From Ifrita kowaldi (lineage: Eukaryota > Chordata > Aves > Passeriformes > Cinclosomatidae): DNA of 64,000 bases. Numbering within the stretch: the stretch's first letter is position 1; each line of letters starts with the position of its first letter. Location: NCBI GenBank assembly GCA_013398055.1, contig VZRS01001727.1, forward strand, positions 69,087 to 133,086, written 5' to 3'. The translations under genes and the position numbers were made by a program. Positions 1-13,210 of the stretch are shown here, piece after piece. A model generated the notes under the pieces. That model was not told the origin of the DNA. It saw only the letters and a list, made by a program, of their open reading frames with translations, and did not search any database.

Positions 1-3000
1 ACCAGCCAGAGAAAGGTTTTGGTGAGCTACTGCACTGGTAGCTGGAATAAATAACTTGGGAATAGGCAGTAGCACTGATAAGACTCGCATCGCAGTGATA
101 TGTCATTTTAGAGATGGGAAGAGATCTCTGTACTGCTGATTTTGTAAGGTGGGATTGCTTCCACTTACAGAGAAATGAATGGTGTGCAGAATATGTTGCT
201 TGAGCAAATGTGAGGCCTGGCTGTGCAGGTCCATATGCTGAGGAATGAGGCAGAGTCCTCAGCTTGTTGGACAATGTCAGTAGGCTGAGGATCATACCCT
301 TAAAAACAGGAGTGCTGGGGTTTTTTCTGGAAAAGCCGTGTGAACCATTGTGTTGTAGTACTGTCCACTTGTATAGCTGATTTCAACTCTTTGTCAACAA
401 ATCTTTCTAAGAGACAAACTGGGGGAATAAAATGGATCGATCATGATTAAACCATTCACATTTGTCCTCCTCGAGGTAAAAGAAAATTAAGTGCCAGCCA
501 GAGCTGTGCCTCTCACTTGAGCCTGCCCTGGTGTCTATTTGACCATGCCCTGAGCAGAATCAACTTGCTGAACTCCAGCCCTTGAACAACCATCAAGCAT
601 GTTCCCCCTCCTCCTATGTCTGGAATAAACTGGAGCAGAGAGTGCCTGTTTCAAAGTGCACTGTATGTGAAGATGCTGTTGTCCCAAGAAATAGCAATGG
701 CAGCAGAGAGTCACTGGAGCGTAGAGGTCAACCCACTTGGCTTTTCTGGATTACCTTAATCCTTAACTAACTTCAAGGAAGGAAGAGATAAATAAAACTA
801 GAGAGATTATGCAGATTTGGGTATCTGTTTTGATAATTTTTTAAGAGAAGAGAGACCCAACTATTTCTCCATAAAATTTCTGTCAAATATATCTCTTTAA
901 AAATTAATTTCATTTCAGGCAGTTGTGGCAAGGTCTGTAGTATTCACTGTGATAATCTGGCTCTGATTTTGCAAAGGCTTGGCAAGTTCACATTGGTTTA
1001 TGCATCTGAATAGCCTCTCTAGCTTCAGCAAGACTATTGACATGTGCAGAGTTACAGACTTGAGAAGTCTGTAAGATGCAAGCCTCAGATTTTACACTGG
1101 GGAAGAATAATGTCAAATTTGTAATTAAAAATCTTGAGGACAGGCATATTTCTGAGCATGTGCAGTATCCTTTTTGTGAACTCAGGATCTCAGCTGGTTT
1201 TGGTGAAAAACACAGAAAGCAATTAGCTTGCATCTTAGAGGCTAATAATAACTGAACCTTTTGGCAGATTTTGTGATGGGATGATTCTCTGTATGTTAGA
1301 AGCCAAATGAATTAATAAAACAGATTTTTAAAAATCACTTATTCTAACACAGTCATTTTCCTGTCAGAGGTGCATAAAAGCAAAGAATTTGCAACCTGGA
1401 CTCTTTTACTTTTTGCTTTAGACCTTTTGGTAAGGATTAATTCCATGTATTTGTGCCATGTTAGAGCAGTTTTCCCTTTGGAGTGACAATCTTGTGTGTT
1501 CTGCTTGAGATCTGAACAAATTCCACAAAGTCAGTCCCCTTTATTTTCTCTTTTCATATCCAGGTGGTTATCTGGATCTCATTGGTAGAGGAAAACGTAG
1601 TCACACACAGAAGTCATGATGGCAATGTCTTCCAAGTAATGGGAAACAGTCTTTGGGGGAAGAAGCAAGAGCTGCTGAAAGAGAGAAGAGTGAAAGAGCA
1701 GTGAGATGTTCTCCAACATACGGTAGTTCAGTTTAGTTAGAGCTGAGTGATACGTAAGCAATGCCTGAATGATGCTGGTTATGTGAAAACTCCATTATCT
1801 TACACAGGAATTAGATGCTTTTTGAAAAAATAGACATCACTTCCCCCTTTGAAAATGTAGCTGGCTTTATCATGCATTAAATCAGATATGAAATAATCAA
1901 ACACTCCCTTCACTTTTTATTTCCCACCTGTGGAGGAGTTAGCTAATGTAGGACAGTGCTGAGACACTAGTTATGGTATCAAAGCACTTTTCCTCATTGT
2001 CCCCTGCCCTCATTCTATGGTGAGTGGAGCTTCCCTGGACCGAATGCCAGGGAAGTTTTCTGTGTTTTTCTCCTACATGGCCAAACATGCCTAATGTGCA
2101 GTGGGCTTTTCAACTGTTGTTTTGGTCTTGTTAACTGTAAGCCTAGAAGGTCTTGTTTCTTTTGCTGAACTGTGATATGCACACTGATTCTTCTGAACAG
2201 GTTGTCTGGAAACCAAATGGTCATGCCTCTTATTTTGAAAACGTATGTAATAGTATCATTTGCTTTTACCTCTGAAAAAGACTGACACCTCCTCCAACAT
2301 TCTCCTAAGCAACCAGAAAATAGTCTAAATGCTTCATCCTCACCTGGGGCTCACGTTCCTGATCTCATTCCTTATCAAAAGCAGTCATGTGCAGAACACA
2401 GACTGAAACCATTGCTGCCTACGGCCACTGTTTAGGCCAAGAGTAAATCTGATCAGCTGCAGACTTTTATTTTTCAGTGGAACCTTTACTTCTCCTGCTC
2501 CTTCTTCAAGAGAGACAAAAGCCCAAGAAAAACATTCACAAAGAACCTACTTAGGAGCATTAGGCTGCTTCCTTTAGCTTCTCATGATGCATCCATTACC
2601 CTACTCTCTGAGGTCTGGTGGTTTTGAAGGTGAAGCTGTAGAGTCTTAATGCAGGGCTGACCTCGTGCAGCGTGACTTCTCTGTGCCTTGTTCTCCTTGT
2701 TCTCTTGCGATAGAAATGCAGTGCTGCTTTGCATCCTGGGGTTCAGGCTTCATGAAAACAGTCATCTGACAAAGCTTTTTTTTTTTTTTTCAGATGCAAG
2801 GTAAGATGAAGGAAATTTTCATTTGGTGCTCAAGTGTAAGCCACTCAAACACAGGCTTACAATGCCAGCTTCGGTGTTTTAGGGTATCCAGTCTTGCTTC
2901 CAGGTGCCTGTACAGTAAGGTCCCAGTCTGGTGTCATGTCCTTGTGTCTGAGGGACAGGCCCAGTTTAGCCATAGCTGGATTTTCAGTATTTATCTGTGG

Positions 3001-3301
3001 AACTGCTGAATAAGCTGGCTGCTAGTGTGGTGTCCTGTGGTGCCCCAAGTCCTTCGGAAGCACAGGGAAGTGAGGCTGGGTGTCTCCTCAGAACACTGTT
3101 GGGCCATGTGCCTCCACCCCAAGACCTCCCTTGATCTGAGGGCACTGGAGGAAGCCCATTAAACCTGTCCCTTTGGCTCCACAGCGCTTGCTGTCACTTC
3201 CACCTGCATGTCCCTGTCCTAGTGCCCTCCCTTTTCATTTCAGTGCCCAGAGCAAGTCCTGCCCACAGCGATCCACCCTACCTGGAGCTCTTTTAAAGAA
3301 T
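1..3301. other. Non-coding DNA, no gene recognised
   Basis: All open frames here are short (at most about 110 codons) and lack recognisable domains or paired splice signals. A long T tract followed by CAG and then GGTAAGA at about 2776-2803 resembles an acceptor and donor, but would enclose only about 7 bases. I read this as intergenic or intronic sequence and recognise no repeat family in it. Confidence 0.6.
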
Positions 3302-3341
3302 AATAGTCTGCATGGAAGCAGAATAGTCTGCATGGAAGCAG
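3302..3341. repeat. Perfect 20 bp tandem duplication
   Basis: The unit AATAGTCTGCATGGAAGCAG occurs twice head to tail with no mismatch (3302-3321 and 3322-3341). No flanking mobile element is seen. Perfect identity suggests a recent replication slippage or an error-prone repair event, and such loci are often length-polymorphic. Confidence 0.95.
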
Positions 3342-4485
3342 GTTCAGGGAAGTTAGAGATCAGCACAACCTTTTGCTCATCTCTGCCTGTCTCTTTCAAG
3401 CAGCTTTGAAGAGGGAAGATCTCCTCTCCTCCTTTCCCACTGCCCCTCTGCCCCAGCTCCTTCTCCTTCCTGCCTGGGAGTAAACAGTAGATGTTACATG
3501 TATTAACACTGAGCTCTAACACAATGCTCCTGGGCGTGCTCTGTGTGCAAGTCCCTGGCAGCCGCAAATTAATTAAAACTAGACAGAAACCCTAGGAAAA
3601 AAGCAAGTTCCCTTCCCCCTTCCCCCCTGCCCCTCTTTTCCTTTCTCTCTCTGTGGGTAAATAGCTAATTCCTTTGTTCCTTGCTGCACTATTTCATTTC
3701 TGCCATCATTGTCCTCATTGTTCTCTGAAACAGGAGGGGTCTGGGCCAGGAGCAGCCAAGGTCTTGGCTAATGACGGGAAGTCTTTAAAGTTTGCGCTGC
3801 ATTTCATCTTCTCTGTGGGAGTTTTAGGACGCATCCAGTGTTTGATCCCCACCGTGCAACTTTGCTTCTAGTTAATTAACAGATCCCCATTACACTCTCT
3901 CATCTGCAAGCACATGGGAGGCCTATCAGGAGGTAATTCAAGGCCAATCTGAGTGATGGCAGAAATTAGAGAAAACGGTTCTTTTAGGGTTCTAACATCC
4001 AGGAATAAAGCTTTCCCTTTGCAGAGGTGCCCTGTAAATTTGGGCTTGTTTTGTTGTATCATTTTAAGTTTTCAAGTGATGTCCTTTGCAATCAGATCTG
4101 TTTGGGAGTTTTGTTTTTTTCAGGAAGAGTGGATGGGAAAGCAGTTTATTTGTGTTGCTGCTACTTTGCTGTGCTGGCAGCCTGCATGGTGTATGGTTTT
4201 GAGGGCCAGTTGAAACGAAACCGCAGCGTTATTAGCAAGATGTTTTCACCTTCCTTTCATTCCCAGCTTCCCCATTCCCACCAAGCCTATTATACAGGTT
4301 ACAAGTATCTTATGGCAAGTTTTTAGTGTCGAGTAAAACCACCACAGGCCTCCCAGCTGCAGAGCTTTGTCAGGCTTTCAACTAAATACTGCCTCTCTCA
4401 GGAGTGCAACCTTCTGTCGACTTTGAATGTTTAGAGTTGTCTGGTATCTCCCCCCTTCTTTCCTCTTCCCCACCCTATGAGCAAT
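3342..4485. other. Non-coding DNA, pyrimidine-rich patch
   Basis: The stretch at about 3411-3470 and 3601-3655 is rich in CT runs. No convincing exon: the open frames overlapping 3953-4326 in two phases are unrelated to any family I know and lack splice signals. Confidence 0.5.
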
Positions 4486-4489
4486 GACC

Positions 4490-4720
4490 CCCTTTAACTT
4501 ACGAATTAGGGACTGCTCCTGCAGTTGCAATTCTCAGTTCAGCACTTGGCAATGAGAACCAAACCACGGCTATTTAGTGCAGCGTTAAATGGCCCACCAC
4601 ATTAGCCCCCTGGCATGCAAAGCTATTAGGTTGTTTTACTGTTGTTAAAGTTACATTTGTTAGGTGGAGTTGCTGCTCCAACAGAAACTTGGTAATGTGG
4701 AAAGGCACAGACAGTGTCTT
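4490..4720. promoter_or_regulatory. Candidate conserved non-coding element
   Basis: This block is free of low-complexity sequence and repeat signatures. It contains several factor-like sites by eye: AACCACGG (RUNX-like, about 4562), ATTAG, and AGTTACATTTGTTAG. Its texture resembles vertebrate conserved enhancers, but no alignment was possible, so this is inference only. Confidence 0.2.
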
Positions 4721-7700
4721 GTGGTTGTGCTGTGTGGCTACAAGAGACCAAAGTTCCCCCTCTGCATGAGCTGTTAGGGAGGAAAGTTTTCAGCTTTGTT
4801 GCGATTGAGTGATCTCGATTTGCATGATGCTGTGGCAGCGAGTAATCAAATCATGACCGGTTCCTCACCTGTTCCTTGCTCAGCTCCCAGCAGGGCTGCA
4901 GAAAGGTGCAGTTACCCTAAGAGGGAGCGTCCAGTGCCTTGGGAGCTCCAGTTAGGGCCATACTTGTCAGGCTGTGTGCTCAGTGTGATGGGCCGCTGCT
5001 GGTACCCTCACCCAGTCCTCTGGCTCCTCGACACATCTCAAGGGAAGTGCAGCATGTGGGGTTATTTTCCCACATGATGGGATGTTGGGCTGATGTGAAG
5101 ACTCTGAACAACTGTGGCTGCACAGGGTTTCCCCAGAGTCTCCTCCAGCCTGTGCACTGCAACATCATGCTGCCCAAGAAATGGGTCTTTGTCAGAGGTG
5201 CTTCAAACCCCCTCAAAATGGGCTCTCACAGATGAAGGATTTGCTGTGTCTGCTGTGAGTGGAAAAAAAAGTGTTATTTTTATCTTGTCATCAGGGTTGT
5301 CTGGAAGATCCTGAACACAGTTCTTGTAGCTGCAGAGGTCACTGATCACACTGGGAGGTGGGATTCATGTCTGGCCATGAACTTAGTGTACAAGTGTAGA
5401 AAATGGTGTAGAAGGTATGTGCACCTTTGGTTCAGTACAATGTACTAGACTGTCCAATGCCCAGTCTTGGTCATTGTCTAAAAACAGTATTAATTGTCTG
5501 CTTTTTTAAGGAATCTACTCTCTTATATTATGAATAAATATTAACTAAAATATTTTAAAGTGTATATTTGTATACATACATACATATATATATAATGCCG
5601 TATGTTGGAGAAACATGCTCTAATATAGGGAAAAACACAGGGAAAACAAACAGGGAGGCCATCAAAGAGAATGATTTCGTATTTGAGCCTCAAATACTAG
5701 TTTGAATCCTGACAGGGTCAGCAAAGCCTTCAGTGTTCCTGATTTTTCTCCAGCTCACTGAAGATTTCGTGGACAAGAGGTAAAGGAGTGACATCCTTTT
5801 CCTCCATCTAAGCCCTAGTGTTTTGTGGAGCCAACCGTAGGTGCAGGAGTTTGCTCAGCCTGCCTGAGTGATGTCTTTTGCTCTTGCTCTTACTCACATT
5901 GCAGTGATTTGCATCCTGTGTTTTCGCAGCAGCAATACCTCTCTGTTGCTGGATACAAAGATATTGCAAAGCACTTACTGATTCTTTGGGGCGGGCAGGG
6001 GAATGGGTGCACTGAGGCGAAGTGAAGCTGTTTTATTTGATTTAAGCGTAATGAAATGGGCAGCACGTTCACAGTTAAGGCACCCTGTTGCTGATGTGAC
6101 TGGGATAGACAGGGTCCTCAGCTGCTAAGCAGGGATGCTTGGATGTGCCACAGGGTTTCAGAGAGAATCCCCCTGCAAAGGGAAGCGTGTGCCAGTATTG
6201 TAGAGCGCTTGTGCCAGCCAGCTTGCAGGGTTGATTTGGCATTTGGCGTATTGGTAGCGGCTGCCAGTGTGTGTGGTGGAAGAGAAGGGAATAGACAAGA
6301 AAAACACAGGGGTTTAAAATAAAAATGTAAAATTATTTGCTTTGTGCCATATGGGCTTCAATATTTTGACAAAACTAAGGCCAAAATTAATCATGTCAGG
6401 TTAGAGTTTTTGTTCAAAAACATATGTACAACTGTCCCCCTGAGTGTGTGTTTGAGTTACGATTTTCATCCAGGAAAACCTTAACCTTTTCAGTTTCTTG
6501 TTCTCTGCTCCACTACCAATTGTTCCACCCTGATGAACTTTTCCTATTGTGTGAAAGTTTAAAATAGTTTTGCTTTATTGAAAGTTTCTTAGTTAAATCT
6601 CTAAGGTTTTGTAAAGGATTTCCTTTTTACAATTTTGTTTGGAAGAGTTTATTTTCTTTTTCTTTTCACAGAACTAAATGGATTTTAACAGGAGCTGTCT
6701 TGTGTCCAGACTGGACTGTTTGGTCAAAAAGAAGGGAGGAAGGGATGAAGGAGAAGGTGGAACCAGGGCTGCTAGTAATGGTTGGAGAGCCATTATATGA
6801 AAAGTGGAAGTCCATTATGCCTTTCCTACTTGTCCTGACTAAGGTGCTGTTTCTACCGCATGTATAGCACAGGGATTCAAATATGGGATTTAAGTTTAAA
6901 AATATGGAATCTGGCTAATTTCTGCATTTAAATTTATAAAGTAACCATCCATAACATCTACAGAAATATGACCTTTTGCACCTGTGAACCACTGAATTTT
7001 TCAGTAAAATGTTTTCATTGAGCACCCAGCATCTTACTGTAACTGAGGATATTATTCAGGCTTGCCCTGTATTAGGCCATTAATGGACAAGCTTGTCTAT
7101 GCATTGAATATTTTTCTGCACTGGTTCCTGTTGTGGCACTTTGCTTCACCACTAAAAATGCCATATGGCGTGTACCTTAATCCACTTCAAAGGCAAAGCT
7201 GAACTCTACAAAGGCGCTCCTGAAAAGAAATAAGGATGGGTGTAGAGTGGAGCTGTTCTGTATTAGCTTTTCAGGGCTAGTTTGTTATGTACACAAGTCC
7301 ACATGATGACAGGAAATCTTGAAAGATCAAGTTTTTTTAGGGTTCAGGTGTGATTGAATTGGCTGTTTTTGTTCATCCCACTGTAGAGACATGAGATGGC
7401 TATGAAATTCAAATATACATATCTATCTTTTTAAAGTTTAGAAATGTTCATAGGCAGGATTTAGGCAATCTTTAATTCATGTATGTAAGCAATACTATGA
7501 CTATGTGAGGACAGTAAATATATCTCTATCTGTGATTGATCTCAAGATCAGCCTATCTATTATCATAAAGCCCCTCCTTTGAGAGTGGGAAGTGGGTGGA
7601 AATTTGAAAGAACAAATTTAAGCAACTGGTTTCCTTTCACTTCTAAAACCAAATAGTGAGAGAGGCATAAAAGACCTCCAGTTTGGATGATAGCGAAACA

Positions 7701-9659
7701 TTCCTTTGAAGTTCCAAATAAATTGCATTTCTTGTTCTCTGCTGTCGCCTGTAAGACTCAAAAAAAAAAAAGAATTGGACAAGCAGTGATTAGTATATAA
7801 TAATGTATTTTCAAATAGCTTATGGTATTATGAAAACAAAAATTCAAAAGGCCAATATACTGACAGTTAAAATCTGTCTAAGGGGCAATAGGGGGGAACC
7901 TTCACAAAAACAATATGCTGATTGCATGCAGCTACCCTGCCGAGTCAAATCTTAAATAAATTATACATACATAGCTGTACTAGAGCTGAGAAATGAAGCA
8001 GTTTAAAATGTTCCTGGTTCTGTGCTTTAGGCAAAGCCTGTATCCACTCTGTGTCCTTAATGCATCAGACATTTGGTCTGTTGGTTTGAGTGTCCTGCCC
8101 AAACCAAAGGAACTGGGCACTACTGGGTGCTTCAGAGGCCAGTGGAAAAATACAGCTTTGCACTAGATCAGATACAGGGAAAAGTGTGGGTGATAAATAA
8201 CCTCTCTTGATTCTTTGATAAGGAATCCCTTTCTCTCCACTGCAGCACGCGCCCCCAGTCCCCTCCACCCACTTGTAAGAAATCCTGATGAAGTACTGAA
8301 ATGTTGCATATTTGGTAAAGATTTTTCCCACAGAAACCCATTTATGCATCCAAAAATTCAGTTTCTAAGCAGCGGAAGTTCTTCAGGAATTTGGGTCAAA
8401 TCTGATAAGCAATTTCAGCCAAAATAAAGATGAAAATAAAATTCTGAACGTCAAAATGATTCATTTCAATCCACATGAAACGAAGTATTTTGATTCCCTG
8501 AGATTTCCAAGAAGACTCATTAACTGTACAGGCTAGTGACAAGGGCTGCTCAAAGGTACCCATGTTCTCATCCTCTTCCTTCCTAAATGGAAGAAAGGTC
8601 TTGGATGAAATTTTTCTTCATCTTGGATGCCATTCTTAGTCCATCTATACATACAATCATGCATTCATGTTCATGGAAGGAGAAATAGAATAATTCTGTA
8701 GGTGTGTGAGCAGGCTATTCCATGTTCAAACAGCTGTCTGGGGTCCACTCCTTGTTCCAGGGAATATGTAAGTGCTTATTCAGAACTTGGACTGAAAAGA
8801 CTGATAAGGAGATCCTGATTTAACGCTGGTTAGGGCAGATATAAGAGTATGGTGCACACACAGATCCTTGCTCTAAATCATTTTTAATTTAAGTTCAAGT
8901 CCTGATCTCAGTGAATACTTGAATCTCTAAGGCACAATGGTAAGGAGGCTTTGACAGCAGCATCTTGTTCACAAGATCTACTTTTAAACTGCTGGCAGCA
9001 CATTCTTTTGCCCAGCAAAAGTTTCTTTAACCCACAGTTATTTGTACAATTCCCCTTTCAACAGTGGAAACTCAGGTTTGGACTGAAGGTAGAAAAATAG
9101 CCCAGAAACATTGTTGATATTAACATGCTTTGCTCAGGTTTTTGTGAGTTTCTTGGGATTGAATTGCACTTCCTAAACACCAACTAAAATCTGTGCTAAA
9201 TGAAAAAAAGGTTTTACCTCCTACTCAGCAGGTAATCCAGTTTTGGTCTTGGGCTAACACAATCAATCACATTAGTAATTGTAAACCCAGCACAAGGGGA
9301 TGCAAGCAAAGCATACTACTGCTCTAAGTGTACTGTCCTGAAATTCTGGCTGTTCTACCAAAATCCCCTTTCAAAGATTCCATTAAATTACAGTGAAAAA
9401 GAGCAAAATTTGGCCCTTACTTCTGCCATAGTATCGATTGCTTGCTATCTTTTTATCAGTTTCATTTGCTAGAATAGATACTATTTGAACTTTTAAAAAC
9501 TATATTTCAACATCACTTGGCCACAAACAGAGGCTAATGTGTCCAGCTTTCAGACGGCTTATTACCATTCGAATACTCTGGAGATAAATTATATTAAAAG
9601 AAAGAAAGAGAAAAAAAAAAAAGACGTTTCAGCTTCTGACTCATTCTAAATGGAGACTT
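4721..9659. other. Non-coding DNA, no gene recognised
   Basis: About 5 kb of unique AT-leaning sequence with only short open frames. It includes a small TA/CATA microsatellite at about 5571-5594 and purine-rich runs at 7759-7771 and 9596-9624. No exon with paired splice signals and no recognisable transposable element was found. Confidence 0.6.
5571..5594. repeat. (CATA)n/(TA)n microsatellite
   Basis: Alternating CATACATA then TATATATA sequence of about 24 bases. A simple repeat, probably length-variable between individuals. Confidence 0.85.
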
Positions 9660-9860
9660 AGCTCTAAGTAATCAAAATTGCTTTGGTTGTGCATAGCAGC
9701 ATTAAAAGCCTTGCCCACTAATTGAGTGAAGCGGCTCCAGTGAAGCAGCCTTGCCCCCTCATTATGTGATCTTGCAAGTGCTGTTTGTCATCATCGCTTG
9801 CTGGTCTCAATCTAGCTGTGCTGCTGGTGCAAATTAATGGTAATTCCTTGTGACAGGCTG
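9660..9860. promoter_or_regulatory. Candidate conserved non-coding element
   Basis: A compact block of mixed composition with multiple TAAT/ATTA-type sites (for example CACTAATTGAG and AATTAATGGTAATT) and CTTGCAAGTG, without low complexity or transposon similarity. It follows a purine-rich tract at 9596-9624. The texture suggests a developmental enhancer; conservation is not tested. Confidence 0.25.
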
Positions 9861-11354
9861 TGTCCTTCCAGTGAAACCGCAATATGGATCTCGTGCCACC
9901 CCTGCCCTGCTCCCCTTTCCTCCCCACACCTACCGAAGTCTGACTTCCCACCTCAGGATATCATCCCTGACTTAGCCCTCCAACTCCTTCCAACTAACTG
10001 GTGTGTCAGGGTGTGTTGTGGCTGGAGGGATGGGTTGCACACCTTGCTCTGCTGAAACACTGCAGGGAGACGTGTCAAACAAAAGGCAGCATTTCCTGGT
10101 GGCTCAGGACATGAGTGTCATCATCCCCCACCCTTGTGCGGCCAAAGGACTACTGACAATGTGCTCCAGCAAGTAGGAGAGACCAGTGGGTAACGCTTTA
10201 AAATCAAAGTTAGCTAATACCCATGGAGTGTTGACATGTCATTACTGTGCTTTTACACTATGCCGGTTTTATTAATTTATTAAATTTCTACTTCCATCCT
10301 GACTTCCAGAAATGGCCTTAAGAAAGGAAGTATTAGTTGGGAGCTTAGAACTCAAGAAACCCATGCCTTGCTTTTCCTCAGGTTTGTCCCTTTTCAACAG
10401 ATGCTTATACTCCCTTTTAATAATAATCTCTACTTGTCATCTTTTGGTTTTGCTGTCATTTTAAATTACAAACTGTGCTGTGAGGGCTGTCTGTATCTTT
10501 CTGTGAGTGGAGATCTACAAGGGAGCCCTGGTTTCAGCCGGGGCTTCTGTCCCAGATTCTCAGCTGGTATAAGTTGGCAGAATGCCACTGAGGTCATTAA
10601 GTGTATGTGAAGGGTCTGTGGGATATCATTGTTATTTGCATTGCTGGAGAGAGGGAACCTTCAGCCAGTGTGATCTTAGCCCAGATCTTAAAGAATTAAC
10701 ACCCAGGCATATGCAGTCTTTCCTCACTTCAGTTATTTTCATTTTAAATGAAAATGAACAATTTTTACATGAAAATTGAACACTTTAAAAAAAAAATCTA
10801 CTTCTAAGCAAAATATTTATACTTCCGTTGGGAGAAATTTATCGGATTGTTTTGAAATTAGTGCTTTTTAGTAAATTTTTCATTTAAAAATCAACTCACC
10901 AATTTCTCACTTTAAAAATAGTATTTTGGGGAGGAAGCAGGAAAAGAAGAGAAATTTAGATCAAATCTTAGATTTTTCTTTTCAGAAGAATCCAGAACTG
11001 ATTGAAATCAAGGTTATGGTTCAAGGTTCATCCTAACTAATGTTAACCACTTTTCTGAGGTCACTAGATTTTGAACACTGTCACCTGAGCCTGCCTCTTT
11101 AGAGCTAGAGTGTTTCAGCCCCCATTAGGTTTTTACAACCCTTGGGGCAGTCTGTCCATCTCTGCTGGAGGAATCCTGGGCTGACTGTGTTCTTAACCCA
11201 GCTGAGTTGAAGTTGGGTTTTAGTCAACACTTCTCAACAGGTTATTGACTCTGGATTTTTTTTTTTTTTTAATGCTGAACTGTCCCCAGGATGAGCTGTT
11301 ATCATTGAAATACAACGTAGCCCCCTCTACAGAATTATTCATCAATACCAAGGT
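9861..11354. other. Non-coding DNA with a 21 bp perfect palindrome
   Basis: No gene recognised. At 10735-10755 the sequence is a perfect inverted repeat of 10 bases (ATTTTCATTT and its complement) around a single central T, within an AT-rich patch. Short stop-free frames at 9718-10055 and 10368-10779 show no domain. Confidence 0.55.
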
Positions 11355-11440
11355 TAATGCCATTGTCCCCAATCCACAGAGGAGACACCCAAAGCAAGGG
11401 AAGGGACTTGGCAGAGGTCAGTCAGGAAAGACATGTTTCC
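11355..11440 (-). repeat. MIR-type SINE relic
   Basis: The order of blocks CATTGTCCCCAATCCACAGAGGAG, AAGGGACTTG and CAGAGGTCAGTCAG matches the reverse complement of the MIR core (…CCCCATTTTACAGAGGAG…GACTTGCCCAAGGTCACACAG…). It is highly diverged, as expected for a SINE that predates the amniote radiation. Identification is from memory of the MIR consensus and the boundaries are approximate. Confidence 0.6.
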
Positions 11441-12360
11441 CCACACCCCCCACGCCCCCGGTCTCGTGGTATTTATTAGGAGAGAACATAAACAAGGTTC
11501 TTCTCTTAACCTTAAATCCTAGAGTCACATTGAACTTTCAGCTCAATTAGTTCTTTCCCCAGTGGATTTGAAGATTGAAGGTGTGATTTCTCACAGTTCC
11601 AAATCAAGTAAATAATCTACAAAAATTTTTGGATAAAATGTCACTGTACCGTATTGCTGATTACATGATTTGGGGATTTTGGAGTATGCCTGGCAACAGC
11701 ACTTTCACAATCTGCAGCATCCTAAAGTATCTCATATGGCTGCATGGACTATTTAATGCACAAGACTACAGGTGAATATTTTGGACGCTGAGTCCCTGTG
11801 GATGTATCACAGGAGGAGGTCAGAACTTCTGACCACAGAGAGGAAAGGTTAGTTCCTTTTGTGTTCCACCCTGTGCCCAATTGACAGGACAAACACCAAG
11901 TTTACTGCTTGAGTGTAAGCTCAGAGATCTCTGTGTTGGGTTGAAATAATTTCTCAGATTTACAGCGTATATATAGCTGGCGATACAGCCAAAATAACTG
12001 TTATAGACATTGCAGGATCAATACTAGAGGTGCAGGTGAATACTCTCTCAAATGACTGTGGGAAACAAAATAAATCTTAGTTTTGCTGAAGAATAAAGTT
12101 GTCAAGCTATTTAGCTCTCTGCCAAGTGTCTTCATTGAAAGCAACAGCAGAAGTCCTAACTGATTTCAGTACTGCAGGATCAAGCTCCAGATGTTGTAGG
12201 ACACTTGCATATCCAATGTGAAAAACTTTGGGTTCTTTGAACTGGCAAAAAATATCTTTAATTTAGATTCTATATAATCGTTTTTAATTAGAGCTTTAAC
12301 TTGGTTAAGTATAATCAGGTAGCTATTGTATAATTTAAATGGCCAATGGTTGTTATTTGA
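11441..12360. other. Non-coding DNA, nothing recognised
   Basis: Unique sequence without exon-like or repeat signatures that I can name. The stop-free frame ending at 11550 runs through the MIR relic and is not a gene. Confidence 0.55.
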
Positions 12361-12412
12361 TAATAACAACTTACATTTATATAGTGCTGTATATCCCAAA
12401 GGGATCGCAGAT
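12361..12412 (+). repeat. Ancient SINE/LINE 3'-tail relic (TTATATAGTGCT…CCCAAAG type)
   Basis: TTACATTTATATAGTGCTGTATATCCCAAAGGGATCGCAGATGATTTTAAA follows the pattern of a tail shared by old vertebrate retroposons (ACATTTATATAGCGCTTT…CCAAAG…TTTACA). A second, independently diverged copy lies at 41805-41856. The family cannot be named with certainty without a repeat library. Confidence 0.4.
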
Positions 12413-13010
12413 GATTTTAAAGACTCAACAATAAAATGTGCAACAAAGTAAACATTATTTACAATTACAGCATTACTAGAAAATATGAGGATATTAAGAA
12501 TCTGGCAGTCTGTGGCTTGTCTCTGCTCTCATTTGAATTCATTAGCCAAGCTTGCCCAGAGTGCAAATGGATTATTAGTGGTTCTTCCATATCTGATTTA
12601 AGAAATTTTCTGTACAAGTACCTCCTCTGTACTGGGAGGGTAGTAAAGGGTGAAAATACCCTTCTGAATCTTCACTTGTGCTGGTTGCTTAAGTGGAATG
12701 TTATTTTTGGAGTCTGTTGAGTGGCTTGAATTCCTCCCTCTCTTGTTTGGGTGGTTGTTGTACAGTGTTACACTCTGAGGCTGGTTTCTTCGTAGAAGGG
12801 AGGAGGCTAAACAAATGCCACATGCCTGCAACTTTAGAGTGGGAAGTCAGTGCTTTGCACAACCAGTTCTTTTTTCATATATAAGTCTTGAAGCAGTTTA
12901 AAATTCAACCCTGTTACAGCCATTTTTGGGTTCTCCATGTTGACATTTCACTGAGGAGAATAGAGCAGTTTATGCCTCTTGAGCTGCTCTTCCAGGGTTT
13001 TGCATGTTCA
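12413..13010. other. Non-coding DNA flanking CR1
   Basis: No gene. Open frames at 12436-12884 in several phases have no domain or splice support. Confidence 0.55.
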
Positions 13011-13210
13011 AGTTTCTTCACCAAAAGCGCTGTCAAGCACTGGAACAGGGTGCCCAGGGAAGTACTGGAGTCACCATCCATTGAGGTACTCAAAGGATGT
13101 GTAGACGTGGCACTTAAGGACACAGTTTAATGGTGGAACAGCAGTGTTAGACCATTGAGTCCAATCATTAACCTTAAGGGTCTTTTCCAGCCTAAATGAT
13201 CCTATGATTC
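13011..13210 (+). mobile_element. CR1 LINE, 3'-terminal fragment
   Basis: The block reads TTCTTCACCAAAAGCGCTGTCAAGCACTGGAACAGG…TGCCCAGGGAAGT…GGAGTCACCATCC…GATGTGTAGA…GTGGCACTTAAGGACACAG… and ends in the diagnostic CR1 terminus CCTAAATGATCCTATGATTC. This covers the last part of ORF2 and the short 3' UTR. The 5' truncation at about 200 bp is typical of CR1, whose copies usually lack most of the element. It ends without a poly-A tail, as CR1 does. Divergence is moderate with small indels, so it is long inactive. Confidence 0.92.

Noticed and set aside
2776..2803. Poly-T plus CAG and a GGTAAGA donor
   Set aside because: Would define an exon of about 7 bases; not credible without transcript evidence.
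3235..3567. 110-codon minus-strand ORF
   Set aside because: Runs through the 20 bp tandem duplication and a CT-rich patch; no domain, start context or splice support.
12888..13130. 80-codon plus-strand ORF (and 69-codon antisense ORF at 12914-13123)
   Set aside because: They lie largely within the CR1 3' fragment; the plus-strand frame is a remnant of the CR1 ORF2 C-terminus, not a host gene.
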